A program made the position numbers and the translations under genes. A stretch of 64,000 nt of DNA from Saccharina japonica (taxonomy: Eukaryota > Sar > Phaeophyceae > Laminariales > Laminariaceae), in contig MEHQ01000097.1 of the NCBI GenBank assembly GCA_008828725.1, positions 124,001-188,000 of the forward strand, written 5' to 3'. Under the pieces are notes generated by a model that worked only from the letters and a program-made list of their open reading frames with translations, did no database searches and had not been told where the DNA came from. Positions 1 through 7,926 of this stretch are shown piece by piece (position 1 is the stretch's first letter; every line of letters begins with the position of its first letter).

Positions 1-358
1 TAATCAGGACTCACCACGGGGGCACATAGACGAGAATTTTTGGAATTCAAGTCGTGGATAGTATTTTTTACGAGGGACCATGTAACCAGGAACCAATAAC
101 ATCCACTACAAACCTACGTAGCGAGACAATGCAGGAAACAAACAAACAAAAAAGAATGGAAGAAGCAGTGGTATACGACAGAGAGGGGCCAAGCAAGCCA
201 GCTCTCATACTATTCCGGTTCTCCTAATCCACCATGTGCACGCCTCATTTTGTAGCAGTTGTGACATCACTTAGTCGTCTAAGAACCCTAATAACGTTCC
301 CCTTGTCAACACGTATGGACTCCACCGCATTTGGGTTTCGGTTTTTCGCTCTCCACAC

Positions 359-430
359 CTGTCAATAAATTGTGCCCGAGCTCGAGCCCCGCCAAGTCCG
401 TCACGTTCCCCAGCTCTGGCGGAAGCTTTC
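359..430 (-). CDS. LRR gene exon (one exact 72-nt LRR)
   Basis: This exon is exactly 72 nt, phase 1 at both ends, with acceptor ATAATCAG and donor GTGTGGAG. It encodes KLPPELGNVTDLAGLELGHN followed by LLT, one complete LRR. It is too short to appear as a long ORF. It joins the 1236-1338 exon with exact 24-residue spacing. Because it ends in phase 1, the gene must continue off the left edge. Confidence 0.85.
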
Positions 431-3400
431 CTGATTATATCAATAAGTTGTTCGGGCACGGTGCAGGAGGTGAGTGCGAGACAGCAGGCGGGGGGCGGGA
501 GGGTGTACTCATGTCGTATACGGCCGTGAACGTAGGGCCATAGACCCTCGCATCCCTACAATGCCGATATGGAGTACGTTTGGGTTTTCACCAACCAGGC
601 AGGCATTCCTTGCACCAAGCGCGGGGGAGGGGGCGTACTCATTTGTGGCTTGCATTGTTACGGGGTGGGCTAATGTAGTAAATAGGTCCTACGGTACACA
701 CAAAAACCTATATATTTGCCTATTTTTACTAAAACGATTTGGTCCTATTTACTATCGTCCTCCGTAATAGCCAATTTGACCATTGACCACGCATCCCTTT
801 CGAGACGGAGCAGGGGGGAAGGGGGGAAGGGGTGTACTTCATTCTTATGCATGACCGTAGTCGTATGACTATCGACCCTCGCATCCCTACAATGCCGGGA
901 CGGGGCATGTCGGGTCAACGTAGGCATGTTAAACATTTTGATTTTTTCACTAGGGGTGAATCGAGAACCGGGGGTGTGTTTGTGAACAAATCCCCGGGCG
1001 GAATTGATGGCTTGAAAAAAGCCTGAAAATCACTAGGCACCCCCATATTTACCTCGACGACGCTATTTTTCAAGCTGGTTTTGCATCATGTAGGGATACC
1101 CGTATGTATGATGTACTTCGTATACCACGAGCATTATTGACAAGCTGGTATTGCAATTAGGGGTACCTACCCACATGGTCCACTCTGCTGTCAATAGTAT
1201 GAGGGGACAGGGGACAGTCAAAACAAATCCCTGACCTTCGAGCTTGTTCCGTGACAGGTTGATGACCTTAAGCCCCCTCAGCGTGCCCAATTCCCGCGGG
1301 ATAGTCCCGGTCAGCTTGTTGAACTGCAGGTGAAGCACCTTTTTCGATTGCGCGTGCGCGTGGAAGGGAGGGGGGGTTGTTCCGTACGCCCGCCGAAAAA
1401 AATCGATATTTTCGAAAGGCTCCGCGAATTCGAAAGAGTTTTCACGTACTACGGGGGACCATAGCAAATATCTGGTAGGACCTACGGGGTACGCACAAAA
1501 AACTACATATGTACCTATTACTGGGTGGGCTAATGTAGTAAATAGAACCTACGGTACACACAAAAAACTATATGTTTACGTAATTGTACGTACAATATTT
1601 GGTCCTATTTACTAGTGTTTACTATGGCCCTCCGTAATAGTAGTAATAACAGCACTTGGTCCTATCTACTGTACGAGGCAGTCCCCTGAAATACGCGTAG
1701 TGTGAAAATAAATAAAATTGCACACGTTAATTTTTGGGAGGGGGGGGAGACAACATCCGACTGAAAACATTTGTAGAAAAAAAGGCAAACTTCGCGGATA
1801 CGGGAGGAGGTTTGGTTCTAATATATCGCCCGAGATATATTCCAAAACCCGGGAATGTAGTCACCGTTTGACGTTATCATTAGACTACAAACGTTTATTC
1901 TATGTATGGCCAGGGTGGGCCATAACAAATTTTCAACGCCCGGTACGGTGGTGGTAGCAGCTATTTTTTTTTCGGATGGCTCAAGCTCACCTGATTGTAG
2001 TATAGGAGCTACACGCTACATACCCCACCCAATCTATCGTTACATTCGATAGATGGTCGTAAACCAAACGTAACGATCCCAAAGCCTTGACGTAGTATAT
2101 GTCACGAGAGTAATTTCGTAAAAGCACTAATGGTATTCCAGTGATATAACACTTTATTTGGTTTAAGGAGACCCGGTCAGTCTCATAAGGTAAAAAACGA
2201 TGTGCTACAAGCAGTGGTACAGCAGGCGTTCTTCGGCTCTTGGAGACAATCAAGTCGGAAATCCCTCCCCCTGGGGGTTGGGATAGACTATCACCCGGGG
2301 TTCTATGCGGCAGAAGCGCTCCAAAGTGTCCGTACAGCCCGTGACACTGCAGGAGCATGCTGAACGCATGTACGTTCTGCGTGCTACAATGTGTGGGGGC
2401 GCACGCACACCAACAGCAATTCAATATTTTGACGCTATATAATATACTTATTTTCTTCATCCTATTTATTATCTTCGCCCTTCTTTTTTCTCTCCTTCCT
2501 AGCCGTAACTCAGATCCGGGGTCACAAAGCAGGCTCTTCTCCCCCCTCCTCACTACGGTTCGTGTCTTGCACTTCTATGGCGAGAATACCTCATCCAGCC
2601 CCTTCTTCCCTTGTCGACTCGCATCGAATTGGGCCCACCCACGCTACTAGGCGCTCTCAGCAGTCGATTCCGTTTTTTTCTGCTTATTTTTGCAAATAAA
2701 CTCGAAAACAAAATTTGGACCCCGCAAAACCAACTCTTAGTAGCATTCGAGGGTACCACTGCAGTAGACCATCGGGGCGACCGACTAGGACCGGAGGTAT
2801 ATACTCTCCCTTGAAGAGGTCAATAGTATTTACTAAAGTCTGTAGTACAGTAGGCAAGTGGGCAATGCCTTATAGGGGTAGCGGCTTATTGCCTGAGCTC
2901 CTCACATGAGCAAGTCCCCCAAAACCTGGTTTAAGGGTATAGTAGGTAAATCGGCTTCGTCACGAGAAATAACTACTTGGAATTAGTACGGGATCATGTT
3001 TTCAGTAGTAAACGATAAAACGGCTCACCACGGGGCGGTCGTAGAAATGGGTACACCACTGAACGTTTAGTCTGATCGATAGCACCTTCCATGTTTTAAG
3101 CCATTGGGTTACACGGTATGCTATTACTGAAGTCTGTTCGTGGATGGTATGCTATTGCTGAAGTCTAGCGATAGCGTTATTCGGAAAATTCTTCGGCCAC
3201 AAAACAAAATGGCTGAAATAATGCTGCCTCTTACCCCTGCTGCTGTTCCTACCTGTATACTGTCTACATCTCGCCTGATTTTCCAGTGACTGCTACGGCT
3301 GCAGCCTCTCCCCCTAGAGCTTCGCTTTTTGTTTTTACTATCTCAACTCTAGTTTGGCCACATTCATTCGTTTTTTTCATTGACCATCTCCACGTGTATA

Positions 3401-6400
3401 TTGTTTGGCCACAGCATCGCACCTGAAGTTCTCGGAGGCTTTGTAGAGACTTTGGGATGCATCCCGACAGCTCGTTGTGGTCCAGGAGAAGCCGCTTCAG
3501 GCGCTTCATGCTGGGCAGCCAAGGTGTCAAGGGTCCTGTGGCGTTTGTTTTGAAAAAACAAACAAACAAAAAACAAAACGAAGCTGTGAGATCAAACAAT
3601 TGCCCCAAAACACTCGTCGTTAAAAGATTGGTGTGATACATCGATCGCAATTTATACGGGATATACATACGTATAACAGCCGATTTTCCTACATAGTTGA
3701 TAATTGTCTTTCCGATGAGAATGGTCATCGAAAATATTGGGTTTTGTATTGCAAGAGATGTGCTTCCCTCACAGGCTAAATTTGCACTGTAAACTATTGC
3801 CATTTGTGACAGCCGTCGATGACAAAACAAACATCGAAATCGGCGCACGGCAGTCTTAAGATAACGAAGATCCAAGAAAATCGGGATTTATGGGCGAGGT
3901 ACCTCGCCCCTACAGTATATACAAATTCCCTTATGTCCTCTGCTTTTTTAGCATGCCAAGGCTGATTTCAGTTTTTTATTGTGGATCGATACCTACCATC
4001 AATGATCATATATTCTAGGTTACAGTTTGACTATGAGCGAAATGCAACTCTTGAAAAAAAAAATCAACTCCTAAAATTGATCATCATTATCGCCGGAAAG
4101 GTAATTCTCAATCAGGAAAGCTACATGTTTTCGAGCGGGTCTACAACGTTTTTGACAGCATTTCCCGACTGATTTGGCGAATGGTAGGTCGTTGCTTTTG
4201 CCAACTTCGACTGACTTCAAGTCCAGCCAGCCGACTTACCGGCTTAATTTCGGAGAAATTTGAATACGGCATTGACTGTGGGGGGCTCGGGTCTATCCAT
4301 AGGGCTCTAGCTAGTAGCATAGAAGGGAAAAGGCTAGACTGAGAGATGTACGCGTTTTGCGACAAACGGGGTCGCGTGCGAAGCGAGCCAGCTCAGCCCC
4401 TCCCCGGCCGAGGGGAAGGGGGCCCGCCCAAGAAACGAAAAATGTGTCTCGCTTTCAACAATCCTTCCTACAAGCATTGAAACCCAATAAATCAACATAT
4501 CTAGTCGTCACCTCCGGGAACATTTTACAGTAACTATTACAGGGGAGATACATGCTACGATAGAGGTGTAGCATGTTTTTTCTGAGCTCCTCACTTAAGG
4601 AGCGCCATACCTCACCGAAAACATTATTTTGGAGGAAAATAAAGTGCTGCCGGATGAGAAATCTCATGACCGAAGTATACTCTGAAACGTTATTCGTCAC
4701 AAAAATGAAAGTCCGACGAATTTGGGTTAAGGAGCCCGATCGTTCAGAAAACGATTCAGCCGAAAAGTGCTACCTCTACCGTAGCACGCGTCACCATAGT
4801 AAATAGGACCAAATTTTGATGGAAAAAATTGTGAAATATATAGGTTTTTGTGTTTACCGATGGTTTTTTTTTTTTTTCCCCCCCCCCCCCCCCGCGATAT
4901 CAATCCGACCAAATACTAATTGGCGGCGCATGTCTATGGTAGAGGTGCACCATATTTTTGCCTTAATAGGGTGGTCACTTTAGGAGCTCTATACCTCCAA
5001 CCCAAAAACGGGTTTTAGAGGAAGCAGAAGTGCTACCCGGTGATCGATTCCACGGCCCGAGGATACAACGAAGCGTATTGCAAGACAAGGATGTGAAAGG
5101 TTCCGACGAGTTTGGATTAAGGAGGCCTGCATTCAGGAAACCGTTCAGCCAAAAAGTGCCACCTTTATCGTAGCACGCTTCTGGCGACTTAAGCCGTGCC
5201 GTCTGAAAGGTCTAGGGCGAAAACCGGGCGGGGGGGGGGGGGGTGGCGTGTCTCACTTGTTGCTGAGTGATAGTCATTCGACATTGGCCCGCAAGACTTT
5301 CTTTTCGAGACGAAGCGGTGGGAGGGGGGGGGGGGGTACCTATGTCGTGCACGGCTTTTTTTTCGTAGTCATACTGACAAGACCCTGATCCCTACATTGC
5401 CGGGACAGACACGTTGGGTTTTCACAGCCAGGCGACATGCTTTGCCAAGGTCGGAATGCGACGTGAGGTATGGGCGAGGAGGGGGGGGGGGAGGGGGAAA
5501 GGTTTACCTTAAAACAAAAAAAAACTTGAAACGAACGCTTTGCTTCATTTTTTATTTGCGCTTGGACCCACCCTCTAGAGCGTTGCAGGACAGGCTTAGC
5601 ACTCGAAGACGCGCGAGGCCCCCAAGCGAGGGTGGCACGACTCCCCCGATCCGATTGTGAGCGAGGTAGAGCTCGTTGAGCAGGCTAAGGCCACCCAGTT
5701 CGGGCGGGATTGTGCCTACATTTATTCGTTTTTCGCGCGAAGAGGGACGGACGGGAGACGAAACAAGGCCACCAACGTCCACGGTTGTCAACTTTGGAGA
5801 GTTGTGCGCACGCATGTACACAATGGTTGGGGGAAGGAGTCCAAAAAAATGGTTTGTTCATGACTTGAGGGCTAAGGCACGGGTGGACGAAATTGGGTAG
5901 TTAATGGCTTCAGAGCTAAGACACGGGTGGGCGAAATTGATTAGTTAGTGACTTGATTATAGTATAGACGCGTGCTACTATAAGAGGTATCTGTGTAGCA
6001 AAACGTTTTTTGGCATGAAAAAAAATCGGAATGGCGGAGAGGGCTCCTTAACCCATTCAAAACTGAAAAAAAATGTCATACACTAATTCCAAGTAGTTTG
6101 TCCCCAAATTCGTGGAACCAGTTCTTAAGGGGTTACCCCAAATCGTCGGAATTTCAGTTTTTTGTTTTTTTGTTTGCAATATTTGTTCGCCATTGTCTAG
6201 TTGTAGGTCATGCCGTGGGATTGTTTATATGGGGGATGCTGCGCTTTCATTTTTTATTTTTTCTAAAATGCTTTTTTGGGTGATCTACCAATAGTATAAA
6301 GTTATTTCAAATGTTGAACCTCGCAAGAAAAAGTATATGGTGAACCTTCTTCTCTACCATGCGTCGCTAGTGTGGACCTTTTTTTGTTTTTTTTTTGTTT

Positions 6401-7056
6401 GTTCATCCCTTTTATTGTCATACTCGCCCTTCTTTTCTCTCTCCTCCCTCAGTCACTCGTAACTCAGACCCAGGGCCACAAAGTAGGCTTCTTCTTCTTC
6501 TTCTTCTTCTTCTACTTCTCTCTCCCCCCCCCACTAAGTACGGTTTCGTGCCTTGCATTTTTATCGCGAGCAAGAAGACTTCAGCACTTTCTTCCCTTTC
6601 ATCGACTCACATCGAACGTACACATAACAAAAAAAACTCCAGCTATTGTTTTTTTCCCCCCTCTCATTTGCTATCTTCGCCCTTCCTTTCTCTCTACTCC
6701 CTAGTCGTAACTCAGATCCGGGGTCACAAAGTAGGCTCCTCTCCCTCCTCCCCCACTAAGGTTCTTGCCTTGCATTTTTATCGCGAGAAGACTTCAGCCT
6801 TTCCTTCCCTCGTCGACTCGCATCGAATTGTGCCCTACCCACGCTACTATTAATTGGCGCTCTCAGCAGTTGATTCCGTTTTTTATTTATTTTTGCAAAT
6901 AAACTCAAAAGTCCGACCCACGTGAGATTCGAACTCCAGACAACAACGTTCAGAAGCGTTCGAGGTTACCTCTAGACCATCGGGGCGACCGAGCTATAGC
7001 AAACAACAACGTTCAGTCCTATTACGTATATACCTGGTATATACTACAGCTTGATT

Positions 7057-7110
<54 letters not shown>

Positions 7111-7122
7111 TTGTTGTTGTGG

Positions 7123-7183
<61 letters not shown>

Positions 7184-7890
7184 GTTTGTGATGTCCTTTC
7201 AGGGGGTGTTTTTTCTTGCCCTTCCAGAAATGTCTTTCCGTGGGTTGTTGCAAGAAAAAAACAACAACAGTAAATGGAAAAGATTAGTAAGAATCGGGAA
7301 CCGACATGAGAATAGTCTGCCGTTTGTTGTCGTAGAGATAATTCTGCGTTAGATACGGTTCATAATATTTGGCTGAGTACGTACGTACGTACGTGGCTCA
7401 CTTTTACTGCAGCAAGTGGCTTTGTTTGGTTAATCGCGCTTGTGGGAATACCAACTGGGGATGCCGCACGGAACGGTGCTGGTAGACTGTTAGAAAATGA
7501 TAATACACAACGCAACCCAATAGACATACTTCGAAGTATACAACAACATATCGTGGTATGACTCATAAAGGGGGTCAAGCTTAAAAAACAAATGCAATAA
7601 TAATCAAAAACAAAAAACATAATGGCCCGATGCCGTTGCTCTAAGCCGTCTTTTTATCGTCATTTTGTTTCGTCATTTTCTCCCCGCTCAAAGGCCCAAG
7701 AGCCAAGAGGGCTAAGACACAAAAACATAAAACAAACAAAAACAAAAAACAAAAATCAACCAGATGTTCTTGCTCACCGACGATTTGGTTGTGGGAGAAG
7801 GCCCAAGAGCCAAGAGGGCTAAGAAACAACAACAAAAACAAAACAAAACAAAAACAACCAGATGCTCTTGCTCACAACAACAACAACAGC

Positions 7891-7926
<36 letters not shown>

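Noticed and set aside
7044..7253. Poly-Asn and poly-Val proteins
   Set aside because: Translation of the TTG microsatellite.
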